Assembly: GCA_949752735.1 (NCBI GenBank)
Contig: OX457038.1
Span: 22,318,655-22,382,654, forward strand
Source: Lumbricus terrestris
Taxonomy: Eukaryota > Annelida > Clitellata > Crassiclitellata > Lumbricidae
Direction: 5' to 3'
DNA: 64,000 nucleotides
The first letter of the stretch is position 1, and every line of letters starts with the position of its first letter. Below are positions 1 to 9,937 of the stretch, piece after piece. Below the pieces are notes generated by a model. The model was not told the origin of the DNA, ran no database searches, and saw only the letters and a list, made by a program, of their open reading frames with translations. The position numbers and the translations under genes are program-made.

Positions 1-1017
1 CTGCAAGGTGTTTTCAACGATCATATTACAGAGGATCAGGAAGAGGACTGACGAGATCCTGTCGGAGGCTCAAGCCGGATTTAGAGTAAATAGAAGTACA
101 ATAGACCAAATCTTCACCCTGAGGCAACTGGCAGAAAGTACGAAGAATTTGGGAAGGAACTATATGTATGCCATATAGACTTTCGGAAAGCCTTCGACAG
201 TGTATGGAGGAAAGGATTGTGGAAGGTCATGAGACACTATGGATACCCAGAGAAGATTGTGAGGACATTGGAGAATGCATATAAGGATACCTTCAGCGCT
301 GTAAGGGTAAATGGTGAACTCTCGGACTGGTTTGAGACCGTGGTGGGAGTACTGCAGGGATGCGTCCTGTCACCTTACTCTTCAACATATTCCTGGAGTT
401 GATCATGGCTGCGGCCCTGAATGGAATGGAGGAGGGGTGGTGATTGGAGGAGAGGTTATAGGAGACCTGAGGTTCGCGGATGACATATCACTGTTGGCAG
501 AACAAGCAAAGGGCTTACAGGAATTACTGACAAGGGTAGTGGAAGTGAGTCACAAGATGGGAATGGCAATTGTCACGAAAACAGAAAGCCAACTTCTGGG
601 AGGCGAAACCGGAGATAAGAGGTTTCGACTGGAGGCAGATGGGCAGCAACTTGTACAGACGGATAGCTTTGTCTATCTGGGGGGAAACATCAGCACGCAG
701 GGAGGATCAGAGAAGGATGTGGAAAGAAGAATTGGAATAGCGAGAGGAATATGGCAGGCACTGGGGAAAATATGGAGCGCAAAGGAAATAAGCAGAAGCA
801 CAAAGATCAAGATGTACGAAACGTTGGCTAAGCGCATTGCTGTACAATTCCGAGACCTGGACACTGAGGGAGACACAGAAACAACGACTACATTTGTTCG
901 AGATGGCCTGTCTACGAAAGATAGAGGGAGTTTCAAGAAAAGATAAAATACGAAACGCGGTCATATACAAAAGATTAAACATCCGGAAAGGCATAGTGAG
1001 CAGAATACAGAACAGAC

Positions 1018-1455
1018 TAGGGCATAGCCGGGTGCTGATCCGGATAACCGGAAATGCCGGGTGCTGATCCGGATAACCGGAAATGCCGGGTATTTGACAC
1101 CCGGCAGATAACCGGACCCGGTGATGAAAGGTGTTCCAGGCCGGGTGGTAATTATGAATAGCATACCACACATCAAAGGGCTTAACAACTAACCTGCAAA
1201 ATCTCCCAGCTGCATTATAGTACAATGAACAGACAATCACAGAACAAACAGCCTGATGATGGTTGCTTTATTAGACTATCCTATTTCAAACAGCCTACCA
1301 GCACCAGGATGAGGAAAGAGGAGGAGGAGAGTTTGTATCACCCTCTTCCATGCTGTCTTTCCTCCTCTTCCTTCTCCTCTTTCTCTTCTACTAGTACTAC
1401 CCCTTCCTGAGAGGAACAGTGGTAGACCCTGTGAAGGAGAAGAGGAATGGGAATA

Positions 1456-1504
<49 letters not shown>

Positions 1505-2355
1505 ATATTAGAAGAGTGCTTTCTCTTGCTGCTTTTTCCCCTCCCCTTCCTTTTCTTCCTGCTGCTTGGCTGTTTGAAATATCTAACAGGGAAGAGAAAG
1601 GAGATGATGAAAGAGAGGGAGGAACACTGGTAGAAGGTGAAGGAGTATAAGAAGGGGAAAGAATGTGTATAACTATATATGTATATACACATGCATAGTG
1701 CTGCTCACTGACCATAGCTATATAGGTCGGCCAGTGGTCATCTGTCATTAATCCCTTATCTTTAAAGCCTGTTTGGTCTGTCAGTGTCACACCCTCATTC
1801 AAGTAAGAGAGACTAGGACTTGTCAGAATGGATACCTTCCACCTGTTGATGTGATTCTATGCAGCCAAGCTTAATAGGCCCTTTCTAATATGACTATGGC
1901 TACATCTCACAGATGAAGGGATGGTGCACTTTGAAATATATCTACTTGGACTGCATGAACCACAGAAACAGGACTGTTTATCAAATGGGCCTCTGACACC
2001 TGACCTCCTCTTGCCTGACTGGACATGGACAGATCGGCATTTCTATACTATAGAATGATTCTATCAACAGAGTTCATGAACAGATATTACTGGCACCTCT
2101 CAATCAATAACCCCTGACAGAACTCAACTGTAGTAAAATTCTAACAGGGAAGAGTTTGACTCAATTCCACCAAAGGTAGCTAACAAACTGAGTGGTGTTC
2201 ATTTGACAGCATTCAAAGTGTGGTCATACTAGTTATTCAATTTAGAGATTAACGATTACTTTCAATACCCGGACCCGGTACCCGGACCCGGCAGATTTTA
2301 TTCAAGCTACCCGGACCCGGTACCTGGTTGAAAAACGACACCCGGCTATGCCCTA
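1018..2355. mobile_element. Non-autonomous hAT element, 8-bp TSD GAACAGAC
   Basis: Terminal inverted repeats TAGGGCATAGCCGGGTG are exact at both ends. The flanks carry an identical 8-bp direct repeat, GAACAGAC, at 1010-1017 and 2356-2363, the signature of hAT integration. No transposase is visible. Inside the left end is a 29-bp unit (CCGGGTGCTGATCCGGATAA...) repeated about twice. Inside the right end is a CCCGGACCCGGTA motif repeated three times. These subterminal repeats could be transposase-binding sites (inference). The middle holds purine-rich and pyrimidine-rich stretches and a TA microsatellite. Confidence 0.88.
1459..1499. repeat. (TA)n microsatellite
   Basis: About 20 uninterrupted TA units inside the hAT element at 1018-2355. 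Confidence 0.95.
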
Positions 2356-2646
2356 GAACAGACGACTGCACTATTTTGGGCACATGGTCAGGATGGAGAA
2401 CGTCAGATTTCCAAGATAGCTTTCAATGGGGAGGTGCAGGGAAGGAGAAAAAGGGAAAGACCGAAGAAACAATGGAGGGACATGATCAAGGAGGACTGTC
2501 GGGAGATGGGGATGTCGATGCAGGAGGCTGTACATCGGGCGGAGAATAGAGGGAAATGGAGAGCTTCCATAGATGAGCGGCTTCTACGTGCTGGAGCATT
2601 GCCAAGGCAACAAGTCAGTGTTATATCAAGCAAGGAGATACTTTAA

Positions 2647-3184
2647 TCAAGGTGAATTAAGATGCCCAAAGACAAACCGGAAGACATGGGGAAATGACTC
2701 TTAACAGACCATGTATTGAACTCTCAAGTATAGTCAATAAGAACAAAACAAACATGTCAACATTTTAACAATTATGTCAGTGGCACAAGAAATTTAAGCA
2801 GTAAGACGATGAAGTAGCCTGTGGGGTCCAATAAATAATTTTCAAATTTGTGATCTGACAAGACCTCTACGAACCAGCTCTGCAGTGCAAGTAGGATAAT
2901 ATGCATTAACCTCCTCTAAGTGGGTCGCTGATAGTTATTAGAGATGATCCAACAGTTAGGAGAAACTTTTGAAATCCAGATGTGGGTATGTGTCCTGGAT
3001 AAACACAGCCAAATCCAGTACAATTGTCATATGGTGTACTAGTCGCAGGTTTCATTAAATCTGCAGAAAATAAAGCATAACAACACAATATATGGATCAT
3101 CATAGTTTTGTTTACTAATACTTTTGTTAATAAGAATCTAAGAGATTCGCATATTTATCACAGCGAGTCCAGATTCTTATCAGG
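2647..3184. other. No feature recognised
   Basis: AT-rich sequence after the LINE stop codon. The first part may be 3' untranslated sequence of that LINE. I see no long frame, inverted repeat or RNA gene. Confidence 0.5.
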
Positions 3185-3945
3185 CGCAATTGTTCAATTC
3201 AATTCAATTCAAATTGTATATTCAGAGAGATCAAAAAAGACAGATCAAAACATCAAAATGACAAAATAAATGTGTGCATTGAACATCAAAAGCTAAAAAA
3301 CATCAAATATAAGGTAAAAGATCCCGGTGAAAGGGTAACCCAGAAAGGGAATGATCCTGCTAGCCTGGGCACCCACAAACAGGAACTTATATCAAGATGG
3401 TGGAGAGTGCAATTACTTCATAAGTGGAATGGAGAGAAGAGGTATTAACTAAAAAAAAAGTAATATAGATAGGTTTAATGTAAGTCATAAACATAGAGTA
3501 AGGCAAAAGTTTTGAGGCTTTGTGTGCGTTCTCAAGACTAAGACAGATGAGAAGAAGTTGGAATTACAAGTGGATATGGCATTTGAGTGTAGGCTTAAAT
3601 ATGTCCACCACAACAAGTACCGTAGTACAATATGTTTAACAATAGTTGTTAACAGTCAGATGCCAATGTAAACATATAACTATGTCTGAAGAGAGATCCA
3701 GACATGAAGGCAACAATATAATTTAATTTAATGGGCATAGCAGACAGTAATGAAAACAATAGCTATTAATAAGCTAAAGTAGGCTATATTTGTTAACCAC
3801 AATAAGTAGTACAAATGTCAACAGTAAAATTAACAGCCAAATGCCAAAGCAATCACTTATTTCAGAAGGAAGTTCTAGACATGGAGGCCACAATACAATT
3901 GTGAGCAAAAACAGACAGTAATAAAGCATAGTTAACAGTTATCTA

Positions 3946-4970
3946 CAGGGTGGGCCAAAAAAATGAGAACCTCTTGTAGAATACGTGTTATTTACAAATA
4001 TAATTCAATGAATTATATTGTTTCATGTATTTTTTGTTTGCCAAGTATTTAGCTAATCAGAAATCATGTTCAATGTGTCCTCCTTGGTTCTCAACGAGTT
4101 TTTTTAAGCATTGACGCCACTCGTTTATACTATATACTGTCAATAAATCGCTGCTCCAGATTTCTCCATTCTTCGATTATTGCCAACTTGAGCTGCTCAA
4201 CTGTGGTAAATTTTCGCCGACGGTAGACTTTTTCTTGCAAAGCACCCCATATGGCATAATCTACTGGGTTTAAATCCGGACTGTTCGGTGGCCACATGTC
4301 TGGCTCGATGAAGTTAACATTCTCCTGACGAAGAAAGTTCATCGTATTTCTGGCTGTGTGAGATGGAGCTCCATCTTGCTGTAATGTCCAGTTATGGCGA
4401 CCACATGTCGCTTGAATTACAGGCAGCAAACCTTGTCTCAGAGCATGTTCACAATAGTATTCACTGTTTACTTTGGCACAGGTCTGGTTCAACGAACACA
4501 ATATTAGTTTCCCCATTCGAGACACACCAACTGATACCATCATGATACCGCGGCTGAAATGGTCACGTTCTCGTATGAGTCGACTTTCTTGAACTTGCAT
4601 TTTATTTGTCTCAACGGAATAAACACGGTCATTTTGAGAATTAACTGGAGTGGCAACGATGAATGTCTTTACATCTGTAAACCAGTTCCTTCGTACACTT
4701 CTCCCATTAGGAAGCCGCTCAAGTAGCTGCCGACTGCCTTGCAAGCGTTTCAATTTGACATATTTATTCAGCTTCTGCTCAACCACACGCTTGTACATTT
4801 TGAGTTGTAAATCTTGCTTAACAATAGGTCGAAATGAAGACATCATATAGATAAATAGGTAAGTAAGTAAATTAGTAAACAATTTAAGCTATTATGGATA
4901 CAGTTAAACAAAGTTTGATGTAATTATATTACTTTTTACGCGAGGTTCTCACTTTTTTTGGCCCACCCTG
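3946..4970 (-). mobile_element. Tc1/mariner element with TA target duplication
   Basis: Inverted repeats of about 30 bp begin CAGGGTGGGCCAAAAAAA and differ by about one position. TA dinucleotides flank both ends (3944-3945 and 4971-4972). At 1025 bp it is shorter than a typical 1.3-kb mariner, and the missing part corresponds to the transposase N-terminus. It sits in the 3' UTR of a LINE on the same strand. Confidence 0.88.
4130..4882 (-). CDS. Mariner transposase catalytic domain, N-terminally truncated
   Basis: A 250-residue open frame with no internal stop. The first 25 or so residues (hydrophobic, MFTNLLTYLF) do not look like transposase and are probably not native. From about residue 30 (LKMYKRVVEQKLNKYVKLKRL) it follows the linker and DDE catalytic core of IS630-Tc1-mariner transposases. 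First Asp is in WFTDVKTF, second in LQQDGAPSHTA, third in SPDLNPVDYAIWG. I count 37 residues between the second and third acidic residues, a DD37D spacing as in maT-type elements. The paired helix-turn-helix DNA-binding region is absent, so the protein should not bind the inverted repeats by itself. The catalytic residues look intact, so decay is recent or the core was retained by chance. Confidence 0.85.
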   Translation of the reverse strand: MFTNLLTYLFIYMMSSFRPIVKQDLQLKMYKRVVEQKLNKYVKLKRLQGSRQLLERLPNGRSVRRNWFTDVKTFIVATPVNSQNDRVYSVETNKMQVQESRLIRERDHFSRGIMMVSVGVSRMGKLILCSLNQTCAKVNSEYYCEHALRQGLLPVIQATCGRHNWTLQQDGAPSHTARNTMNFLRQENVNFIEPDMWPPNSPDLNPVDYAIWGALQEKVYRRRKFTTVEQLKLAIIEEWRNLEQRFIDSI

Positions 4971-5812
4971 TATAACTAATATATAAAAAATTATGACAAT
5001 AAAGAAACTGATGGTCTGTATGGGTAATAGCATGGTATAGTCAATGGCTATGGTGATATATATCAGAGTGTAGGATACAGGATATCACAATAAGAAACCT
5101 TTTTAGCCGGCTTTTAAAGAGGTTTCTGGAATGTAAGGCAATTATGTGAGTTGGAAGACCATTCCAAATCTTAGGACCCAAATATTTGATTGAAAATTGT
5201 TTAATTTTTAGGCGCGCATAATCACTACGGTAAAAGTTAGCATGCCTGATGGCACGGTCATAAAGTTTAGAGCCAGTAATAAAAGTTTCTGAAGGAGTTG
5301 GGCAGCAAATTTTGGTGATAGCGATACATAAAAAGACATATTTGAAATTTATTGATGTTCTGTAGAGACAGCAACATATGATTTAAGTACAGAGGAGCAG
5401 TGCTGGACCTCCAATGAGCACCACAAATTATTCTTATGGCACGTTTTTGTAATGTTATCAGAGGTTTAAGGTGGGAGAGATGGTTGGAACCCCAGTAAGT
5501 ACAATAAGACAAGTAAGGAAAAATAAGTGTATAGTAGAGATCAAAGAGAACTGGTTTAGGGAGGCAATGTTTAATCCTGAGAAGGACCCAATTTTTTTAG
5601 CAATTTTTTTGTAATAGTTGAAATATGATCCTTCCACGTAAGGTGCTTATATCTACAATGACCCCAAGAAATTCAGATAATTAGTTTGGGTGATACGGAC
5701 ATTATTGATTAGAAGGGGCCTATTCCAATCATGGACAATTTTCTTTTTGGTATGAAATAAGATGAAATTGCTTTTATCAATGTTAAGGGATAGGCTAATC
5801 TATTACTTTTTA

Positions 5813-6058
5813 CACACTTATAGGATGAAGGGCCTTGAACATCCTCTCAAAAAATCAGAATGGGATCTCTAATGGTTCTCTCGCTGTAATTATTTTATCT
5901 ATAATTCCACTCAAAATTCGAGCTCAACATATGGGCGATTCCAGTTTCAGAAGACTGGATATTGAAATTTGCACAGAATTATAGACAAAATAAATATAGC
6001 GAAAGAACCATTCTGATTTTTTCGGAGGATGTTCAAGGTCCTTCAGCCTATAAGTGTG
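5813..6058. mobile_element. Fold-back (inverted repeat) element
   Basis: The sequence starting CACACTTATAGG and running through GAACATCCTC and AAAAAATCAGAATGG is matched in reverse complement at the right end, ending CCTATAAGTGTG. Arms are about 95-100 bp with a short centre. No coding capacity and no convincing target duplication, so the superfamily is unknown. Confidence 0.7.
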
Positions 6059-6381
6059 ATTTTTTCAGATTTTATAAGGACGGCGAAAGGGTGAAGGTCA
6101 AGGTCAAAGTGCTAAATTGTCAAATATGGTCACCATATTAAACTTTTAAACAGTCACAAATAATCTACTCAAATAGGTAAAAAAGAGCTAAATAATGACA
6201 CCAAGAACACCTTTCTAGTGGCGCCGCAACAAAAGCGCGCAGGACAAAAGCGCGCAGACATATGTGCGCAACAGAAAACACCAAAACCCGGACAAAAGCA
6301 CACAGACAAAGGCGTGCAACTAATGTTTCTATGGATGTATTTACCGGTATGTATGTATGTATGTATGTATGGGTCTATATG

Positions 6382-6566
6382 CAGTGCTTAAAGTGCGGAA
6401 AAATAAGTGCCCGGACGCCCCTTACCTCTCCAAAAGAAGTGCCTGGACGGCAGACGCCCCTTACCTTTCCAGTCTGTGCTTGCCAATAAGTGACTGGACG
6501 GCGTTCAGATTATAAAACAAATGCATGGACGCCTTCCATGACCGTCCAGACACACTTTAAGCCCTG
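6382..6566. mobile_element. Short hAT-type MITE (CAGTGCTTAAAGTG ends)
   Basis: Ends CAGTGCTTAAAGTG and CACTTTAAGCCCTG are inverted repeats. The flanks TCTATATG and CCTATAGG match at 6 of 8 positions, consistent with a mutated 8-bp duplication. Internal words such as GGACGCC and GTGCCTGGACG recur. Close relatives lie at 25543-25719 and 41720-42358. Confidence 0.65.
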
Positions 6567-6585
6567 CCTATAGGTATGTAGATCC

Positions 6586-7062
6586 ATGCATGTATGTATG
6601 TATGCATGTATGTATGTATGCATGTATGTATGTATGCATGTATGTATGATGTATGTACATTCATATGTGCACATACATACATACACATGCATACATACAT
6701 ACATACGTGGTTAAATTCGGGGTTCAAATCCACCTCAGGTCGCCGTGTAGGGACCTTGGGCAAGTCCTTCACTCGCAATTGCTCAGCGTTTCAGCGTGAA
6801 ACTCCGATGCAGTGTCCGCTCTGCAGTCGGGAGCGCCTCTGAGTAGTGAGAGCTTGAAGGGGCGCTATAACAAGTGCACATACAAACATACATACAAACA
6901 TACATACATACATACATGCATACATACATACATACATATGCATGCATACATACATAATGTACATACACACACACACATACATACATACATATGCATACAA
7001 ACATACATATGCATACATACATACATACACACATACATATGCATACATACAAGCATGCATAC
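6586..7062. repeat. ATGT/ACAT microsatellite blocks
   Basis: Long runs of ATGT (left, with GCATGT variants) and ACAT (right) flank a SINE copy and create spurious reading frames rich in Tyr, Cys, Met, His and Thr. None of these frames should be taken as genes. Confidence 0.9.
6713..6885 (+). mobile_element. SINE-A copy (partial head)
   Basis: Contains the B-box-like GGGTTCAAATCC, the central GGACCTTGGGCAAGTCC motif and the tail GGGAGCGCCTCTGAGTAG ... GGGGCGCTATAACAAGTGCA. The A-box end is eroded. The tail runs into ACAT repeats, which may have grown from the SINE 3' end. Confidence 0.75.
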
Positions 7063-7480
7063 ATACGCTGTTTTCCTGCTGCACGCATTTGTCTGCGCGC
7101 ATTTGTGTGCGCACTTTTGTCACTACGTGCATTTGTCTGCGCGCATTTGACTGCGTGCTTTGTCGGCTCACTCTTTCTAGCTCTCATGCAAACTGAGATA
7201 CAAACGTCCAAAGGAACATGGTCGAGCGGTTTGGGTCAAAGTTTGACGACCCATATCTCGCAGCATAATTGACCCAACAAAATTTGGGGGGATTTATACA
7301 TGTTTCATCTAACATAGCAATTGTGCCAAATTTCAAGTAAATCTGAGTCGTTCATGTCAATTATTTGTAAATTTGGTTGATTTGACACGGAATCACCCAA
7401 AGGAAGACATTAATATCGTCAGCAAATAGTATAAATTTAAATATGGATGAGGTCATGGACAAGTCATTAATGTATATCAT

Positions 7481-7737
7481 CATCATCATCATCATCATTG
7501 GCGAGCCCCTCTCTGGAGCGTAGCCGTTTCCACCGTTCGTTGCCACGAGGCCCTGTCCTGTGCTCGTCTCCATGCCGTGCTCAGTCCAAAGTTTAGAGGT
7601 CTGAGATCCGCCTCGACCGTTCGAGTCCATGTATGCCTTGGTCGTCCGGGTGGTCTCTTCCAGCTCCTTGGTGGGCCAGAAATCAGAGCTTTAAGTGCCC
7701 TGGCGTGATCCTGCCTGGGATCGCACCGTGCGAAGTG
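7481..7737 (-). mobile_element. 5'-truncated RTE-like LINE 3' end with (GAT)n tail
   Basis: The minus strand encodes WTRTVEADLRPLNFGLSTAW then RRAQDRASWQRTVETATLQR and a stop, the C-terminus seen in RTE-type RTs, followed directly by a (GAT)n tail at 7480-7498. An 11-bp direct repeat ATTAATGTATA flanks the copy (7469-7479 and 7738-7748), so it is a clean target-primed insertion of only about 257 bp. Confidence 0.75.
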
Positions 7738-7750
7738 ATTAATGTATAAC

Positions 7751-7971
7751 TCTGCATTCGGAGCGCCTCTGAGTAGCGAGAGCTTGAAGGGGCGCTATAA
7801 CAAGTGCACAACACTGCACATACAAACAAAACAAACTTGGGCCGCTTCTCTTCCTTAATGTATAACAGGAAGAGAAGCGGCCCAAGTTTGTTTTGTTTGT
7901 ATGTGCAGTGTTGTGCACTTGTTATAGCGCCCCTTCAAGCTCTCTCTACTCAGAGGCGCTCCGAATGCAGA
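7751..7971. repeat. Near-perfect 104-bp inverted duplication
   Basis: Arms 7751-7854 and 7868-7971 are reverse complements with about one difference, separated by 13 bp. Each arm joins LINE coding sequence (CTTGGGCCGCTTCTCTTCC) to the SINE-A tail. The left arm is flanked by the 12-bp direct repeat TTAATGTATAAC (7739-7750 and 7855-7866), so it looks like a secondary insertion copied from the neighbouring SINE/LINE junction. Confidence 0.88.
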
Positions 7972-8113
7972 GCGGACACTGCATCGGAGTTTCACGCCGA
8001 AGCGCTGAGCAATTGTGAGTGAAGGACTTGCCGAAGGTCCTTACGCGGCGAGGTGGATTCGAACCTTCCGACTTCAAGGCAGCGACACCACCACTACACC
8101 ACTGCGCCCCACA
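7887..8113 (-). mobile_element. SINE-A, full-length copy
   Basis: Read on the minus strand. The tRNA-like head (TGGGGCGCAGTGGTGTAGTGG) contains an A box, followed by GGTTCGAATCC (B box), the central GGTCCTTCACTCAC region, and the tail GGAGCGCCTCTGAGTAGAG ... GGGGCGCTATAACAAGTGCA. Inserted within the LINE motif between GSIL and GPLLF. TSD is short (ACTTG-like). Confidence 0.8.
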
Positions 8114-8136
8114 AGTATCGACCCTTGGGGGACACC

Positions 8137-9243
8137 CATGCCCGGCCCTAGGTTTTGCGGGGCCCAAGGCAGCAACTGTGATCCGGTTCCCAAACAAACA
8201 TTAATTTCTGCAAAGTCGACTTCCTGCCAATACGGTATTGGCAATACCATATAGTTTGTTGAAATAACGAAAATTCGAAAAAATGGGTTAGAGAACATAA
8301 AATTCAAATCAGGCTCTCGACACTTGCGTTTTTGCTACGTTTCACTTGTAATTATTTGAATATCTGACAATTCCAAAGAAGGATGATAATAACAGGGTGA
8401 GAACAGTGGCGGTGCTAGGGGGCTAAGCCCCCCTATAAAAGGCTAAGCTCCTGTAAAAACAGGTCCATCCGGCTTTTTGACACGTAGCGTAAAAGTGAAA
8501 TATTCCCATGATAAGCTCGCCAAAAATGAAACGCACACGCACACACACACACACATGAGATTTCGGTTGGCTGACTAAAAAAGGGTCATCAGAAATTTTG
8601 GCGGGCGAAAATGGAAAATAATTTCGATCATAAGATTTCGGCTGGATGACTAAAAAAATAAAAAAAAGGTCGTCAGAAATTATGGCAGATGAAAATGGAA
8701 GTTTTCCTCCGTGAGGCTTTAGCCCCAAAACTGAAACCCTGGCGCCGCCACTGGGTGAGAATTGCCGGGAGGGTTGGGTTCAACTCGTCCTAGTCTTTGA
8801 AGTAAAAAATATGGACTACGGGTATTTTTAAGATTATGCCTATTAGACCTAGGTCTAGATCGCACGGGTCACGTCAAACCACGAACTTCTATTTTAAATG
8901 TTTAGGAGACGACCTGGAAAGTTTAATTGGACTTAGTTACCGTATCAAAACCCATTTAACATATAGGCTAGTTCAACAATAACATTGAGTGTGTTCTAGA
9001 AGAACTCGAATTCTACAGGCACAACAACAGTTGTACTAGGCTTTATCTGCAGATTCGCTCTTTCAGAGTCTTTCCAAAACATCCATTTGCATTCACGGGG
9101 CAAAATGACTTCTCTATTGCTGCTGAGCGATGAAAACTGTCAATCTCATCGCAATGCAACAAATTAAGGCCAACAGCGCGGGGCCCTGAAAGCGCGGGGC
9201 CCAAGGCGGCTGCCTCGCTCGCCTTGCTCTAAGGCCGGGCCTG
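8137..9243. mobile_element. hAT element, 8-bp TSD GGGACACC
   Basis: Ends CATGCCCGGCCCTA and TAAGGCCGGGCCTG are inverted repeats. The exact 8-bp repeat GGGACACC lies at 8129-8136 and 9244-9251. Excision in silico restores CGVPQGSIL of the host LINE. No transposase. Contains the younger hAT MITE at 8404-8753. Confidence 0.85.
8404..8753. mobile_element. hAT MITE, 8-bp TSD GGTGAGAA
   Basis: Ends CAGTGGCGGTGCTAGGG and CCCTGGCGCCGCCACTG, with the exact duplication GGTGAGAA at 8396-8403 and 8754-8761. Same end family as the 121-bp element at 38106-38226. Confidence 0.9.
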
Positions 9244-9311
9244 GGGACACCACACAAAACATTCATGGCCAATTATTTATGTCCCTTGAAATAAACATAT
9301 TGAGATCTATT

Positions 9312-9537
9312 AGATGAGTGAGGTGGTTTCCCGTTGCCTTCCCCACAGACAATGATGGGTAAGCAACTTGCCCAAGGTCGTTCCGCAGGAGCTTGCACCC
9401 CTGCGTCCCACACATGCTAGCCCGAGATATCTAAATCTCTGAATGTCAACTCCCAGCCCGGGGCTTGAACCGCAGTCCGTTGCAACCAACAGACGAATGC
9501 CGCTCTCACTTACCGGTGTAGCTAACTAGGCCAGTAC
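9312..9537 (-). mobile_element. SINE-B, tRNA-derived
   Basis: On the minus strand the head TGGCCTAGTTAG fits an A box and GGTTCAAGCCC fits a B box at normal spacing. This is followed by GACCTTGGGCAAGTTGC and then GAAGGCAACGGGAAACCACC near the 3' end. The GACCTTGGGCAAGT block is also in SINE-A, although heads and tails differ. Confidence 0.65.
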
Positions 9538-9937
9538 AATACTACATGTATTTCTAAAATGATTACATTAAACAATTAAATAATGACTTTAGTTAGCTGA
9601 ATCCTTGAGAGTATGGTGAAAACATAAGGAATATCAGAAAAGATAAAATTAAAGAAAATAATAACAGACAATAAATAAAATAATAAAGTTATATAAAAAA
9701 AATTACAAATGGAATAAAACGACCCGAAAAACAAAAAACTTGGTTTTTTGGAAAATAATTTAAAAAAACTAAAAACCGTTTTAAGCAACTATGGACCTAG
9801 TTATGGCCATTTAACTTGTGTACGATAATCGACTTATTGGGGCTCTTGGAATTCCTGCTGTGATTGCTTGGTTTTTGAAAAAAAAGGTCATAACCTAACT
9901 ACATCTAAAAATAGACATTCTGAGCTTTTCACACATA
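9538..9937. other. AT-rich spacer, nothing recognised
   Basis: Long A and T runs. No supported feature. Confidence 0.6.

Larger units (their letters stand above)
1..2646 (+). pseudogene. RTE-like LINE reverse transcriptase fragment, split by a hAT
   Basis: Reverse-transcriptase part of a non-LTR retrotransposon, entering from the left edge. Reading across frames it shows HIDFRKAFDSVW (RT motif A) near 180-220, a GVLQGCVLSP block near 345-375, the catalytic LRFADDISLLAE near 470-500, and the C-terminal region YNSETWTLRE near 840. The frame is broken by small indels near 160, 375 and 830. At 1017 the coding sequence stops at a 1338-bp DNA transposon and resumes at 2364 with YFGHMVRMEN and RRKRERPKKQWRDMI, ending at a stop near 2644. 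Removing the insertion and one 8-bp duplication joins IQNRR to LHYFGHM in frame. The fold and motif set match RTE/BovB-type endonuclease-RT proteins. The exact clade is inference. Non-functional. Confidence 0.85.
3185..5800 (-). pseudogene. Jockey-like LINE, C-terminus and long 3' UTR, split by a mariner
   Basis: On the minus strand, coding remnants begin near 5800 with LSLNIDKSNFILFHTKKK. They continue through LITLQKRAIRIICG and LSLQNINKFQICLFMYRYH (5267-5512) to IKYLGPKIWNGLP near 5160. This is the thumb and C-terminal region of a reverse transcriptase related to the larger element at 47.6-53 kb (LSLNLEKTNFILF, ATLQKRAVRVICN). The copy is 5'-truncated. A roughly 800-bp 3' UTR reaches a terminal AATTC-type simple repeat near 3187-3220. 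The UTR contains two diverged tandem copies of a 140-160 bp unit (about 3604-3762 and 3795-3930, sharing CAACAATA, AGACAGTAAT and AGACATG words). A mariner lies in the UTR at 3946-4970. Confidence 0.72.
6219..7172. mobile_element. Element with terminal tandem words (GGACAAAAGCGCGCA type)
   Basis: The left end contains GACAAAAGCGCGCAG-like units in tandem. The right end contains the reverse-complement words (TGCGCGCATTTGTC) in tandem. An 8-bp direct repeat CTTTCTAG flanks the outer ends (6211-6218 and 7173-7180). The interior is mostly ATGT/ACAT microsatellite with a small hAT and a SINE copy. No transposase. It resembles the terminal-tandem-repeat elements at 35-41 kb but lacks their GAAGCTGGAT core. 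Confidence 0.6.
7360..9310 (-). pseudogene. Jockey-like LINE RT core, shredded by four insertions
   Basis: Minus-strand pieces in order are CGVPQGSIL (9244-9262 joined to 8114-8136), GPLLFLLYI (7855-7886), and NDLSMTSSIFKFILFADDINVF (7390-7478). These are consecutive RT motifs B to C of a LINE like the one at 51.9 kb. Between them sit a hAT (8137-9243), a SINE (7887-8113), an inverted duplication (7751-7854) and an RTE tail (7481-7737). Each junction reads through once the insertion and its duplication are removed. Confidence 0.75.

Noticed and set aside
1225..1802. Frames inside the first hAT element
   Set aside because: They span purine/pyrimidine tracts and a TA microsatellite and resemble no protein.
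6586..7211. Several overlapping open frames of 60-140 codons rich in Tyr/Cys/Met or His/Thr
   Set aside because: They are translations of ATGT/ACAT microsatellite on both strands.
7887..8113. A functional tRNA gene suggested by A and B boxes
   Set aside because: The box-containing segments do not fold into a complete cloverleaf by eye and are the heads of SINE copies repeated elsewhere.
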